Assembly: GCA_022842845.1 (NCBI GenBank)
Contig: JALHOT010000003.1
Coordinates: 248,001 to 312,000 of the forward strand
Direction: 5' to 3'
DNA from: Cyclobacteriaceae bacterium
GTDB taxonomy: Bacteria > Bacteroidota > Bacteroidia > Cytophagales > Cyclobacteriaceae
Length of the DNA: 64,000 bases
Shown here piece after piece: positions 25,568 through 35,390 of the stretch (positions within the stretch are counted from its first letter, which is position 1; each line of letters starts with the position of its first letter). The translations under genes and the position numbers were made by a program. A model generated the notes under the pieces. The model made no database searches, was not told the origin of the DNA, and saw nothing but the letters and a program-made list of their open reading frames with translations.

Positions 25568-26806
25568 TTATTCATGTGCACCAGCATTTAAGCTTGAGGC
25601 TAGACCAAAACCCATAAACGTTAGAAAAATATAGGTGGCATGGGGAGCAAGGAAATCTCCTCCTGTGACAGTCCACTGAACGATACTTTGAAAAAGCAAA
25701 AATTCCCAACAGCACTTGTACCAAAAATTATTTCTTCTATTGACAAATATCATTAGATAAAAAATTGCAAATAATAGCGTGCCTATTAAACCTGAACATA
25801 CCAAAACTTCAAGGAAATAAGACTCTACAACAGTAGCGTTTGCTGTAATCAGCAGAGCATTTTCGTCAAAACCAAAGCCAAAAATAATATAATGCAATTT
25901 AGTAATCCAAGCAGATAAAAGTTGAATATAGTTATCAAGCCTGCCTTGAGTGGATCCATCAAAGCCACCTCCATCATAAGTATTGGTTAGCCTTTCAAAA
26001 ATATTGGGTAATGGAATTTCATTGGATAGACTAAAATATAAAATCATCAGTGTTAGAAATACAATAGAACCCACCAAAGTTCTAATTGAAATTTTAAAAT
26101 CAAACTCTTTAAAATAAACGTAGACAAAATATAAGCTCATCGTTAAAAAACCACCTCTTGAAATTGTAAGCAGAACAGTGAGGATGGCAAAAACAACTAA
26201 CCATTGAGATCGATCTGTTTTTTTAAGATTAAAGTTCAAAATTAGTAGCGCAAGAGACCAGCCGGCAAGAAGATTACCCGAGCCGCTAACTGCTTTTAAA
26301 AAGAAGAAAGAATCTGTGTCAATAACTAAACCAGCTAGTGGAATCATACGAAGACCCACTTCATAACCCCATAAGATAAGATTTGCAGATGGTTTATATT
26401 GAGTATAATAAAATATCATAATTACGATACAAATCGCAAAGTGTATGTAGAAAGGTTTGTTATACACCTTTCTTACTATTAAAGCATTATCAGGAATTTT
26501 AGGGTAGTAGTTGTATGCCCAAACAAAAAGACCAAAACATAAGATTAATCTGCTTACGTATAAAATTGAATGAGTTGGAAAAAATCCAAATATTAATGCC
26601 GTAATACTTGATGATACCAACGTGAAGTAGATCACAAATAAATAATAGGATACAATGGTCGAATGCAGCTTTATTTTCTCTTTTGCAAAGGGGGCATATA
26701 AAAACAAATACAGAAGAAGAGCTAGCTCACCAATTAGTATGCCCCAATGATTAAGAAATTGAATTTTTGGAAAAACTAAAAAGTATCTGAAAAAAAAATC
26801 AAGCAT
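25568..26806 (-). CDS. Polytopic membrane protein, O-antigen ligase/polymerase-like
   Basis: A 412-residue membrane protein with about 11-12 spans. A periplasmic loop between the late spans (about residues 260-320, from NEIPLPNIFERL to NATVVESYF) contains GFGFDEN and TQGRLDN, reminiscent of the Wzy/ligase loop, including an Arg in the QGRLDNY element. The short N-terminus and late-loop position fit a Wzy-type polymerase. It overlaps the next membrane gene by 8 bases. Sequence similarity in this class is low, so the exact role (polymerase or ligase) is not set. Confidence 0.65.
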   Translation of the reverse strand: MLDFFFRYFLVFPKIQFLNHWGILIGELALLLYLFLYAPFAKEKIKLHSTIVSYYLFVIYFTLVSSSITALIFGFFPTHSILYVSRLILCFGLFVWAYNYYPKIPDNALIVRKVYNKPFYIHFAICIVIMIFYYTQYKPSANLILWGYEVGLRMIPLAGLVIDTDSFFFLKAVSGSGNLLAGWSLALLILNFNLKKTDRSQWLVVFAILTVLLTISRGGFLTMSLYFVYVYFKEFDFKISIRTLVGSIVFLTLMILYFSLSNEIPLPNIFERLTNTYDGGGFDGSTQGRLDNYIQLLSAWITKLHYIIFGFGFDENALLITANATVVESYFLEVLVCSGLIGTLLFAIFYLMIFVNRRNNFWYKCCWEFLLFQSIVQWTVTGGDFLAPHATYIFLTFMGFGLASSLNAGAHE

Positions 26807-28028
26807 TATTTTCTTTTTTAAAAATTGGATTAATGCAGGTAACGCTGATTAAAAACATAAACAACAAGACACCCTTATGCCTATTCAGGATTGCTTCAGT
26901 TTGAGATGCTAGAAGGAAAAAAACAGGGAATGCAAAAGCTAAAATATTTTTTGTAGATAAAGCTGATCTAAAGTATGAGTAATAAACAAAAATCAATGAA
27001 ATAATACCAGGCAGTCCTGCACCTAAAATGGAAGTCAGCCAGTCATTATGAGCATTAAAATTACTATGTATCCCCTCTTGAAATGATAAACGATGATATT
27101 GCTCATTAAGTAAATTTTGAATATCACCTATACCAACACCTAAGTAAAAATTATCTTTTAAAATTTCAAAGCCAGCTCTAAAAATAAAACTTCTGGGATC
27201 TTGACCTAACCCATTAACTAGTTGCAACATTCGATCGTTGAGATAGGGTATAAAAAGAATACTACACACTGTCATAAGGATTATGACACCACTGAATAAA
27301 AACAAAACGATTCTCTTATTTCTATTTTTCGTCTTGAGTAATGTTACCAGAAAATAGGTTAACGTCATCAAAACAAAAAGTATCAACGCCAATCTAGAAC
27401 TCATAAAAGCGAGGAAACCCACCAAATAAAATCCCAATATCAATGCTGCTATAATATTCAATAATCCTTTTTCTATCTGCCCGGTGATAAGAAAAAATAA
27501 CGCACAAACAATGTAGATGGAATACTGGCTTGAATTTAAATTTATCGTTTCAGGAAGTACCCAGGAAAAATAACTCCAATCAGAAAAATCAATTCTATAA
27601 ACAATTATAGTGGAGATAATACTGTAAACACTAACTGCTACTACCCCCAAAATGAAATTAATCATGATGAGCCTTTTCTCCTTTTCAATTTCTGGTATAC
27701 CTGATAGTAGAAAAGGAAGGAAAAGCATCGCCAATTTTGTTTCCAAATTCTTTACTCCTGTTATTACATCTTCAGAATAGAGTAGACTTAACACTAATGT
27801 TGTATAATAAAGAAGAATGGCTATAAAAACAGTATTTGATCTTAAAGCTTGCCAAATGTGCCCAAAACGCTTATTGATAACTATACAAACGAATAATAAG
27901 CCCAAAAAGGGTATATTAATCTTAATTGGGAACAGCATAGTAAACACAAACCCGTGAAAAGCTATTCTTTCAAGAAGAACAGACCATACTTGCCCGGTAT
28001 TTTGTTGATGAGCCTGTAAAACACCCAT
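26799..28028 (-). CDS. O-antigen ligase family protein (Wzy_C-type)
   Basis: A 409-residue membrane protein with about 10-11 spans. It has the long periplasmic loop typical of the Wzy_C family, with GQDPRSFIFRAGFEILKDN and GVGIGDIQNLL followed by FNAHNDWLTSILGAGLPG; the NAHNDW...G element is the family signature including the conserved His. It is the first gene of the minus-strand run and diverges from the asparagine synthetase at 28083. With the neighbouring Wzy-like gene, one may polymerise repeat units and the other ligate them to a carrier (inference). Confidence 0.82.
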   Translation of the reverse strand: MGVLQAHQQNTGQVWSVLLERIAFHGFVFTMLFPIKINIPFLGLLFVCIVINKRFGHIWQALRSNTVFIAILLYYTTLVLSLLYSEDVITGVKNLETKLAMLFLPFLLSGIPEIEKEKRLIMINFILGVVAVSVYSIISTIIVYRIDFSDWSYFSWVLPETINLNSSQYSIYIVCALFFLITGQIEKGLLNIIAALILGFYLVGFLAFMSSRLALILFVLMTLTYFLVTLLKTKNRNKRIVLFLFSGVIILMTVCSILFIPYLNDRMLQLVNGLGQDPRSFIFRAGFEILKDNFYLGVGIGDIQNLLNEQYHRLSFQEGIHSNFNAHNDWLTSILGAGLPGIISLIFVYYSYFRSALSTKNILAFAFPVFFLLASQTEAILNRHKGVLLFMFLISVTCINPIFKKENNA

Positions 28029-28082
28029 ATTTTCACTAAAATTGCCGCATAAATTGATTGCAATTTAACTTTTTATAAATAT

Positions 28083-29951
28083 ATGTGTGGTATTTTAGGT
28101 CAAATTACAGCGAATTATCAACGGGATTTGGTGCTCAAGGCTCTTAAGGAAATTCATCATAGAGGTCCAGATAATTCGTCTTATGAGATCTTTGACAATG
28201 TAGTACTCGGCCACAACAGACTCTCTATTCTTGATCTAGATGTCAGATCTAACCAACCTTTCAGTAGTTATGACAATCAGCTAATCATAATCTTTAATGG
28301 TGAGATCTATAATTTTCAAAAAATAAAGGCAGAACTTATTGAGATGGGGCACGACTTTAAAACCACCTCTGATACCGAGGTAGTAGTGCATGCATATAAA
28401 CAGTGGGGAATAGAGTCTTTTAAGCGATTGCACGGAATGTTTGCTTTATGTATTCTTGATCGTACCAAGAACAAAGTAGTTCTAGCTCGCGATCGCTTTG
28501 GTGAGAAACCTCTTTTTTATTACCATGATCAGAAGCAAGGTTTGTTTTTTGCTTCTGAGTTAAAGGCTCTCAAAATTCTAATTGGCGGAAAGCCAGAAAT
28601 CGATTCAACTGCAATACTTGACTACCTCCATTTTGGTTTTGTTCCAGCGCCAAAATCGATTTACAAAAATCTGTTTAAAGTTAAACCTGGGTATTTTCTT
28701 GAATTCAACATCTCGAATAATTCAATAGTGCAATGTCAGCCTTATTACAACATTCAATTTCAAGAAGAAAATCATAGATCCTTCGAACAGAAAAAAGAAG
28801 AGTTCGATCAGATTGCTAAGCAAGTTGCAAAAGAGATTTCTATATCTGATGTATCCTTAGGCGCATTTCTGAGTGGGGGGGTTGATTCTAGTGGTGCCGT
28901 TGCATACCTTAAACAAAGCAATCAGAAAATAAGCACATTTACTGCGGGTTTTGATGTTGACAATTATGACGAATCAATTTACGCAGATTTGGTAGCTAAA
29001 CATTTAAATGTTCAAAATACAAACAGAACAATCACCTACGAAGACTTTAGGGTTGCATATGGTAAAATGGTGAAAATGTATGATGAGCCACAAAACGACT
29101 TTTCGTTTATACCAACCTATCTTATCTGCAAAGAAGCTTCAAAGCATCACAAAGTGATGATTTCCGGAGATGGGGCTGATGAGATTTTTTGTGGCTATCC
29201 ACGCTACCACAAATTGAAAAAATTTGAAGTCCTCCAAAAATTCAAAAGTATTGGCAAAGTTATCAGTAAAATTGCCTCACTATTGCCTGTAACATCTAAT
29301 ATCAGAAGGCAAGCCATTCTTTTGGAGAAATCAGGAGTTGATTTCTTCTATTACATAATGTGCCTTAATTTTTCACCAGACATGGCGGATCAAGTTTACG
29401 GTCCAGTGTTAAAAGAAACCGCTAACAATTACACATCACGTTCAATAATTGATGAACATCTTCGAGAGTTAGGTCTACAAAAATCGTTGATACAGCAACA
29501 AAGATATTTAGACATTAAAATGACACTAGCCGATGACATGTTGGTAAAAGTTGACAGGGCAAGCATGGCCAATTCTCTTGAAGTTCGCCCATTTTATCTT
29601 CATCCGCTTCTGACAGATTTTGCATTCAGTCTTAGTCCCAATGAGCTAGTAACTTCAAAAGATGACAAACATTTCTTGAAAAAATGTTTGGAGAAGTATC
29701 TGCCAAACTCTATTCTGTACAGAAGTAAAATGGGATTTACTTTTCCACTGAAGGAGCAACTCCTGAAAGAACTTCGCCCATTTTTTGATGAATGTGTTTC
29801 TTATCTCCCGGACAATCTAATCAATAAAGCAGGAATTAATAGATTAATAGATTTGCATAACAAAGGGGACAGAAACTTTATTCCGCAATTGAATAGTTTG
29901 ATGTTTTTAGGTTATTGGTTAAAACTCCAAGATGAAGAAGGCGATGAGTAA
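28083..29951 (+). CDS. asnB: Asparagine synthetase-like glutamine amidotransferase (first copy)
   Basis: Glutamine-dependent amidotransferase of 622 residues. The N-terminal class II glutaminase begins MCGILGQ with nucleophile Cys2, has HRGPDNSS and HNRLSILDLD, and FNGEIYNF. The ATP-pyrophosphatase synthetase domain has FLSGGVDSSGAVAY and ISGDGADEIFCGYPRY, and DDMLVKVDRASMANSLEVRPF. Inside polysaccharide loci such enzymes can amidate uronic acids (WbpS in P. aeruginosa O6), so the substrate may be a sugar carboxylate rather than aspartate. It overlaps the following GT4 by 20 bases. A second copy lies at 38746. Confidence 0.88.
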   Translation: MCGILGQITANYQRDLVLKALKEIHHRGPDNSSYEIFDNVVLGHNRLSILDLDVRSNQPFSSYDNQLIIIFNGEIYNFQKIKAELIEMGHDFKTTSDTEVVVHAYKQWGIESFKRLHGMFALCILDRTKNKVVLARDRFGEKPLFYYHDQKQGLFFASELKALKILIGGKPEIDSTAILDYLHFGFVPAPKSIYKNLFKVKPGYFLEFNISNNSIVQCQPYYNIQFQEENHRSFEQKKEEFDQIAKQVAKEISISDVSLGAFLSGGVDSSGAVAYLKQSNQKISTFTAGFDVDNYDESIYADLVAKHLNVQNTNRTITYEDFRVAYGKMVKMYDEPQNDFSFIPTYLICKEASKHHKVMISGDGADEIFCGYPRYHKLKKFEVLQKFKSIGKVISKIASLLPVTSNIRRQAILLEKSGVDFFYYIMCLNFSPDMADQVYGPVLKETANNYTSRSIIDEHLRELGLQKSLIQQQRYLDIKMTLADDMLVKVDRASMANSLEVRPFYLHPLLTDFAFSLSPNELVTSKDDKHFLKKCLEKYLPNSILYRSKMGFTFPLKEQLLKELRPFFDECVSYLPDNLINKAGINRLIDLHNKGDRNFIPQLNSLMFLGYWLKLQDEEGDE

Positions 29952-31086
29952 AGGGTTAATAAAAGTGATATACCTTGACCATTCAAATGATTTTTCCGGA
30001 GGCCAGAAAAGTCTTTTAGCACTTCTTACACTCATAGATCGATCCCAGATTGAACCAGTAGTTATCATTGATATAGCTGCAATGAAAATGGAGAGCGAAC
30101 TAAGAAAACTTAACATTAATTTTTATAAGATCAATTTCTACAATATCAAATATCTAGAATATGCTTTAGTGCCAATTGTGGTTTTTAATTTACTTATATT
30201 GATAAAGAAATTAAAGATTGACTTGCTACACTGCAACACATTCAAAAGCGGACTTCTAGGATCAATTCTTACTCTATTCTTAAATACTCCTCTTATATTT
30301 CGAGCACGTCTCGGTATTTTATTTCTTTCTCATGGCATTTTGGATAAAATCATTTTTAACAGAGCACATCTAATACTTGCAAATTCTTACTATGTAAAAC
30401 AAACTTTTACTACACGTTTTGGAGAAAGTAATAAGGTAAGTGTTGTATATAATCCTCTGGTTGATGAAATTATTCTGAAAAAGGAGATACAGTCTTTATT
30501 AAGTAAACAATACTTTAATGATTCCTCCATTTTCTATTTTGGTGTAATCAGTAGAGTTGAGCCCTTCAAAAGACTTCATGATGTTGTGGATGCAGTAAAA
30601 GAACTGGTTAGAACGAGAACAAATTTCAAGGTTTTATTTATTGGAGCAAAATCAAAAGCAGATGGAGATGACTATTTCAATTTACTTCAATCAAAAATAA
30701 AGGAAAATCAATTACAGCAATTTTTTGAATTTACAGATTACGTATCGGATATTCATGAAATAACCTCCCTTCTTAATTGTGTACTTTTGTGTACCGAAGG
30801 CGAAGCACTTTCCCGTGGTGTATATGAAAGCCAATTGCTTGGAGTACCAATTATCGCATCTGATTCAGGTGGTAACCCTGAATTAATTGTTCACAATGAA
30901 ACCGGGCTACTTTTCATGCCAGGTGACATAAAAGATCTCGCAGAAAAAATGAATCAAATAATGAATGACAAAACGCTCTCAGATAAAATATCAGTAAGCG
31001 CTAAAGCTAATGTTAAAAACTTATTTGCTAACTCCCAGACAATTGATCGGGAAATTTCCAACTATCAATCACTTATGTCTAAATAA
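29932..31086 (+). CDS. Glycosyltransferase family 4 (GT-B)
   Basis: A 384-residue glycosyltransferase. The N-terminal acceptor domain starts VIYLDHSNDFSGGQKSLLAL with a G-G-Q loop; the donor domain has FYFGVISRVEPFKRLHDVVD, LFIGAKSKADG and TEGEALSRGVYESQLLGVPIIASDSGGNPEL, where the first Glu of the usual E-x7-E pair is followed by a second in YESQLL. The gene overlaps asnB by 20 bases; a later in-frame ATG at 29944 is also possible. The coding DNA here looks AT-rich compared with the first 18 kb. Donor sugar unknown. Confidence 0.88.
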   Translation: MKKAMSKGLIKVIYLDHSNDFSGGQKSLLALLTLIDRSQIEPVVIIDIAAMKMESELRKLNINFYKINFYNIKYLEYALVPIVVFNLLILIKKLKIDLLHCNTFKSGLLGSILTLFLNTPLIFRARLGILFLSHGILDKIIFNRAHLILANSYYVKQTFTTRFGESNKVSVVYNPLVDEIILKKEIQSLLSKQYFNDSSIFYFGVISRVEPFKRLHDVVDAVKELVRTRTNFKVLFIGAKSKADGDDYFNLLQSKIKENQLQQFFEFTDYVSDIHEITSLLNCVLLCTEGEALSRGVYESQLLGVPIIASDSGGNPELIVHNETGLLFMPGDIKDLAEKMNQIMNDKTLSDKISVSAKANVKNLFANSQTIDREISNYQSLMSK

Positions 31087-31384
31087 TCATTAAGAAGTAC
31101 AGTTGGAAAGACATATCAAATAGAATGTAAATTCATAGATTTAAATTCAATTAGCACCCCAATCGTACAGAGTAGAGCAGAATAAAGACTTGTCCCTCAA
31201 TATTGAAAGCCTACACAATTTAGCAGCATCTAAAATTAATGAATCCACTTATAATCAGCATCCTGTTGGAATGTGGTAAACTCCGCATTGCCTTTTATGG
31301 GTAGTGGAGTCATGTATTATAATGAACCGTGTAACAGACTAAAGACCTTGAATTCTTAATTATACCAGGTTTAATCTTGGCCCA
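31087..31384. other. Non-coding gap between convergent genes
   Basis: About 300 AT-rich bases between two convergent genes. No ORF of useful length, strong hairpin or repeat was seen on either strand. A 17-codon stretch near 31315 (YYNEPCNRLKTLNS before a stop) hints at an eroded coding remnant, but it is too short to identify. Confidence 0.4.
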
Positions 31385-32731
31385 TTATGATTGCCATTTA
31401 TCAAATAAAACAAGGATCAGTACGCTTGTAAAAATACTTAACATCATCAACTTCATTGAATATTTGAATGAGTAGAGTCGTTCGGAGATATACACATACA
31501 AAAAGGCTCCTAAAGCAGCTGCTAATGTGGTAGCTTGTGCAATACCGATCATGCCAGAAGTTCTAATAAACACCAAGCTAAGTACATAAATCAACACAAC
31601 AACCATAAAAGTAATGAGTGTTACGTAGATTGTTTTTCTTTTAATCTGATAACCGAATCCAAACAAAAAGAAGCTTCCCAAAAGCCACACCGATAAAATA
31701 ATATATGGTAACACTGGAATAGCCATTTGATACTTGTCCCCTCCGAAAATATTAATAATAAGAGGTGACATTAAAATTGAAATTATACTTACTGGTACTG
31801 TGGCGAGCCAATACCCTGTAAAGATTTTTCTGCTTAATCCCTGACCCTCTTCTGTGGCATAATTAACTGTGATAATAGGCCGGAAACCACTAGAGATAAT
31901 TTGCAATGTAAACGTAACCACCTGCCCTACACGATTTACCAATGCATACAGACCTAGTGTCGACAAACCAAAGAATGATGTGATTAGCAAGCGGTCTACA
32001 AATTGCATAAAGTAGCTCGACAAATATGTTGGCACATACGGCAGGGAAAGTCGCAGTAAGTCTTTAAAGTGATCGGCAGGCAAAAATCTTACGGCTAAAT
32101 ACGATCGCGCGTAGTAGGCGCTTAGTATAACACCTATAGTACTTCCCGCAATTGCTCCCAGTATGTAATTGGCAAGGGTACTTTTCCATATTAGCATACA
32201 CACAAGTCCTCCAACAATGCCTAAAATGTAAGAGGTGAAGTTGATCAAGGCAGCAATCTTTGCATTACCTAACCAACGAATAAAATTATACACCAAATAA
32301 TTGAATTGATATAAAATGGTATAAATGAATAATCCATGGATTAAGTAAGGATTAAAATCATTGGTTGCAAATCCTAAGTACCACGTCACTATTGCAACTA
32401 ACCACAGGAAAACAATTGATAGAAGGCTTACGAAGAGTGTCGTAAACAATAGACTATGCAAGGCCACTGTATCATCCTTATTCTCGGCAATTTTTATGGC
32501 CGCTCCCGAATCCATACCCAACCCACCTAGTAATACAATAAAGCTGGAAGCAAGAATGAACAAATCGTATGTAGCGAATTCTTCAAGTGTGAGTAGGCGT
32601 GCAAAAATTGGAATGATTAAAAGCCCTATAACACGTGAGCCTACCTGAGCTAGCAAGTAATAATTAGTGTCGACTAACCCTTGCTTTAGAAGACGGTCAC
32701 CCTTGATGGACTGTAGAATTCTTTTTATCAC
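31385..32731 (-). CDS. Polysaccharide flippase (Wzx, MATE/MOP superfamily)
   Basis: A 448-residue protein with 12-14 membrane spans, which moves undecaprenyl-linked repeat units across the inner membrane. The N-terminal domain has the layout typical of Wzx: YYLLAQVGSRVIGLLIIPIFARLLTLEEFATYDLF, i.e. helix 1 followed by the LLTLEEFG-type loop, and later LSLPYVPTYLSSYFMQFVDRLLI in the seventh-helix region. It is the last gene of the 13-gene minus-strand operon and overlaps the preceding glycosyltransferase gene by 4 bases. The substrate cannot be inferred. Confidence 0.88.
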   Translation of the reverse strand: MIKRILQSIKGDRLLKQGLVDTNYYLLAQVGSRVIGLLIIPIFARLLTLEEFATYDLFILASSFIVLLGGLGMDSGAAIKIAENKDDTVALHSLLFTTLFVSLLSIVFLWLVAIVTWYLGFATNDFNPYLIHGLFIYTILYQFNYLVYNFIRWLGNAKIAALINFTSYILGIVGGLVCMLIWKSTLANYILGAIAGSTIGVILSAYYARSYLAVRFLPADHFKDLLRLSLPYVPTYLSSYFMQFVDRLLITSFFGLSTLGLYALVNRVGQVVTFTLQIISSGFRPIITVNYATEEGQGLSRKIFTGYWLATVPVSIISILMSPLIINIFGGDKYQMAIPVLPYIILSVWLLGSFFLFGFGYQIKRKTIYVTLITFMVVVLIYVLSLVFIRTSGMIGIAQATTLAAALGAFLYVYISERLYSFKYSMKLMMLSIFTSVLILVLFDKWQS

Positions 32732-33984
32732 GATTTTTTATTGTTGATAAGATCAACAATCTGCTGCACAGGCTTATCAATGCTTTCCTCCGTAAACCAA
32801 CGATGAGCCTCTGCTCCAATCTGCTTTAGCTTATCCTTGTTTACAGAATAGTGTGCCAACGCGTTGGCTACCATATCGGAGGAATAGGCATTGATCATAG
32901 GATAAAGAGTCTCCTTGGGATATAGAGAATCATTGCGATGGTGCATCACCGGCTTACTTACAGACATGGACTCGTAGACTACGCCATAGGTGGACCAACT
33001 TGAATCGCTTAGGTTGCCAACTACCAAGTCTGCCAGACTCATACCCACTAAAAGTTCCTTTCTCGGCAAAACAGGAAACCAATGAACTTTGTCGGCAATC
33101 CCCAATTCTTCGCAAAGCTTCTTCGACTCCGGAAAATCCGATCCATAAGCGAATGTGATAATGGAGGCCTTACCTTGGTATTTCTTTATGAACTCACTAA
33201 ACCCTTTGAACAAGCGGTCATTTCCCTTATAGCTGGCAGGATCTTCTTCATACTTCCAGCAATGGCGGCAGTTGCTAAAAATCAGAAAGTCAGTGCTCTT
33301 TCGGATATCATTAAATTTTTCGAACCAAGGTGAGCGTTGATAATATTTCGCAATTGACTCACTGTTATACTGAGGTGTATAAATCATAGGCACACTAAAC
33401 CTAAAATAGGTATTACGAAACCCCAGCTTTCTTAAGGCCACGGCATAGATATCCTGTCCGGAAGATAAGAATGCAGCATTCCTTGTTTGCCTAATTCCTT
33501 TGCGTTGATGCAGTACAAATGGGATGTATCCTTTCCAATTTGCTGACCTCGAAACAGACTGTTGGATTTCTGAGTTCTTTTTAAAAAAGGAAGAAAAGTA
33601 ACTTATAAATTTCTTGGGTTTAAGCAGGTTAAAAAATGGATAATGGTATAGGTCAGATCCATAAGGAGTAAACAAATCCAAAGTCATTCCTGCCTTTGCA
33701 AGGTAGGCGGGTGCTGTACCACATCCTATTATGAAGTGATACTCGCCAAGTTCCTTTCTAATTTCATCCACAGAAACTTGTTCCATTTCATAGGGATTGC
33801 CCCAGGAAATTGTCTTCACATATGACTTGTAGGAATCATCATACGAGTCAGCTTCCGGAAGGAAGTGTGTAGAGTCATAAGGCAATATATATAACACAGC
33901 ATCAAAACCTCTATCACGCAAGAATCGGCACATGTTAAACAGATTGTTATTCATATTACCTAAAAGAGCGATTTTCCTTTTCAT
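32728..33984 (-). CDS. GT-B-fold glycosyltransferase-like protein
   Basis: A 418-residue cytoplasmic protein. The N-terminus KIALLGNMNNNLFNMCRFLRDRG and the C-terminal pattern (ASIITFAYGSDF, WFPVLPRKELLVGMSLADLVVGNL, then STYGVVYESMSVSKPVMHH) follow the GT-B fold with an acidic residue in the donor site (GVVYESMSVSKP, like the EAMACGKP of GT4). It is more divergent than the two clear GT4 enzymes. It overlaps the flippase gene by 4 bases and lies 50 bases after the AMP-ligase gene. Donor and acceptor are unknown. Confidence 0.75.
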   Translation of the reverse strand: MKRKIALLGNMNNNLFNMCRFLRDRGFDAVLYILPYDSTHFLPEADSYDDSYKSYVKTISWGNPYEMEQVSVDEIRKELGEYHFIIGCGTAPAYLAKAGMTLDLFTPYGSDLYHYPFFNLLKPKKFISYFSSFFKKNSEIQQSVSRSANWKGYIPFVLHQRKGIRQTRNAAFLSSGQDIYAVALRKLGFRNTYFRFSVPMIYTPQYNSESIAKYYQRSPWFEKFNDIRKSTDFLIFSNCRHCWKYEEDPASYKGNDRLFKGFSEFIKKYQGKASIITFAYGSDFPESKKLCEELGIADKVHWFPVLPRKELLVGMSLADLVVGNLSDSSWSTYGVVYESMSVSKPVMHHRNDSLYPKETLYPMINAYSSDMVANALAHYSVNKDKLKQIGAEAHRWFTEESIDKPVQQIVDLINNKKS

Positions 33985-34034
33985 TCAATCTTGCTTAATT
34001 GTTATTGGATTTGCTTCTCTGATCTTGCTTAAAC

Positions 34035-35381
34035 CTACAGCTGCCGTCTTTTCTTAAAGCGATCGTTGTGCAACGTACCCTCTTCAATCGAAATTTTTAC
34101 CGGCACTTTAAAGCTCTGCATTTTCTGTTTACAGAAAGATTTCAATTCACGAATAAATTGCGCCTTATCAAGCTCTTTACTTACCAATACTTTTGCACAA
34201 ACAATGTTTCCAGTGAGGGGATGCTTTTCTCCATATACTGTAACGTCAACAACGTTTTCAAATTCTAGTATTACGTTTTCAACCTCCTGAGGATATACTT
34301 TCTCTCCGCCTACATTAATGATTTCAGACTTCCTTCCCAATATTTTAAGATACTCACCATCCTGTTCAACGAAGTCACCCGTAATAAAATATCCATCTTC
34401 CGTGAAGGGACTGGGTGCGTTTAAATATCCTAGCATAGCAGAGTCGGCTTTGATCTGTAATATGTTTTCTACAACTCTCAATTCAAAACCTTCACCTCCT
34501 ACCTTCACCCACAGTGAATCATCACTCTTCGATTTTGAGCGAAGGACTCCTAACTCAATTAGTCCATACGTTTGTTGAAATTGAATATTACTGAAGATGG
34601 CCTTCGCTTTGGTAAGTGTGGACCCTGGCATGGGCTCGGTGCCATAGGTAATCAATTTAAGACTGCTCAAATCATACTTCTTATATACTTCACTTAAGAT
34701 CAGCAGATTAAGGAAGGTTGGTGACGTTGGTAGCAATTCAATTTTATGCTTTTCAATGAATTTGCAAATCTCCTCGGGCTTACGGTCTTTCGTAGCCAAC
34801 ACCACACCTGCATTCGAAAGTGTGTGGAGCAGTGTGTTTAGTCCACCCCAGTGGTCAAACAATAGAAAGTTGACAGTGCGGAGTGCGGTTCGCTTTGCTC
34901 TGAATTTGTTCAGCAATTTAGTAAAGTCATGAACAGCGCCTTTAGGCTGTCCGGAGGTGCCCGATGTAAATAGAACCAGTCCGGGTACTTTACGGTCGTT
35001 CAGGGTCTTGTAATAATTGTGGTCAGCAATATTCTCTGTTTTGGAAATTGAGTACTGATCGGTAGTCACGTCCACAGAAATTATCTTTTCTACTTGAGCA
35101 ATGACAAACTTCTTTGTGTCCGACTCCTTTATCTCATAATTAAACGGAACGATGATATTCTGATTTTCAATCAATGCCATCAATAGGCAAATAGTAGTTG
35201 GTGTAAAATCGCCACGCAACGCAACCACCTCACCATTCTTCACCTGGTTATCTGAGAGGAATTGCAAGCTTCGTTTTATTTCATTCCTAATCCAGGAGTA
35301 ATCTAAGGTATGATCTTGCCAGATGATAGCTGGTGAACTTGCGTTCTCCTCAAATACGTTATTGAAAAAATCGATATGCAT
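34035..35381 (-). CDS. ANL-superfamily adenylate-forming ligase (acyl-ACP/CoA ligase-like)
   Basis: Activates a carboxylic acid with ATP and loads it on a thiol, here perhaps the ACP encoded nearby. The protein is compact, 448 residues. The ATP P-loop is LVLFTSGTSGQPKGAVHDF, the A5 region is FQQTYGLIELG, the A7/A8 region is YFITGDFVEQDGEYLKILGRKSEIINVGGEKVYPQEVE, and the C-terminal catalytic lysine region is NDRFKKRRQL. It lacks the N-terminal length of typical acyl-CoA synthetases, like other ligases within O-antigen loci. It is the distal gene of the acyl module, 9 bases after the KAS III gene. Confidence 0.85.
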   Translation of the reverse strand: MHIDFFNNVFEENASSPAIIWQDHTLDYSWIRNEIKRSLQFLSDNQVKNGEVVALRGDFTPTTICLLMALIENQNIIVPFNYEIKESDTKKFVIAQVEKIISVDVTTDQYSISKTENIADHNYYKTLNDRKVPGLVLFTSGTSGQPKGAVHDFTKLLNKFRAKRTALRTVNFLLFDHWGGLNTLLHTLSNAGVVLATKDRKPEEICKFIEKHKIELLPTSPTFLNLLILSEVYKKYDLSSLKLITYGTEPMPGSTLTKAKAIFSNIQFQQTYGLIELGVLRSKSKSDDSLWVKVGGEGFELRVVENILQIKADSAMLGYLNAPSPFTEDGYFITGDFVEQDGEYLKILGRKSEIINVGGEKVYPQEVENVILEFENVVDVTVYGEKHPLTGNIVCAKVLVSKELDKAQFIRELKSFCKQKMQSFKVPVKISIEEGTLHNDRFKKRRQL

Positions 35382-35390
35382 AAGCTGAAT

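Noticed and set aside
31087-31384. Possible transposase fragment (YYNEPCNRLKTLNS)
   Set aside because: Only about 14 residues, no second motif in any frame; too short to support an IS call.
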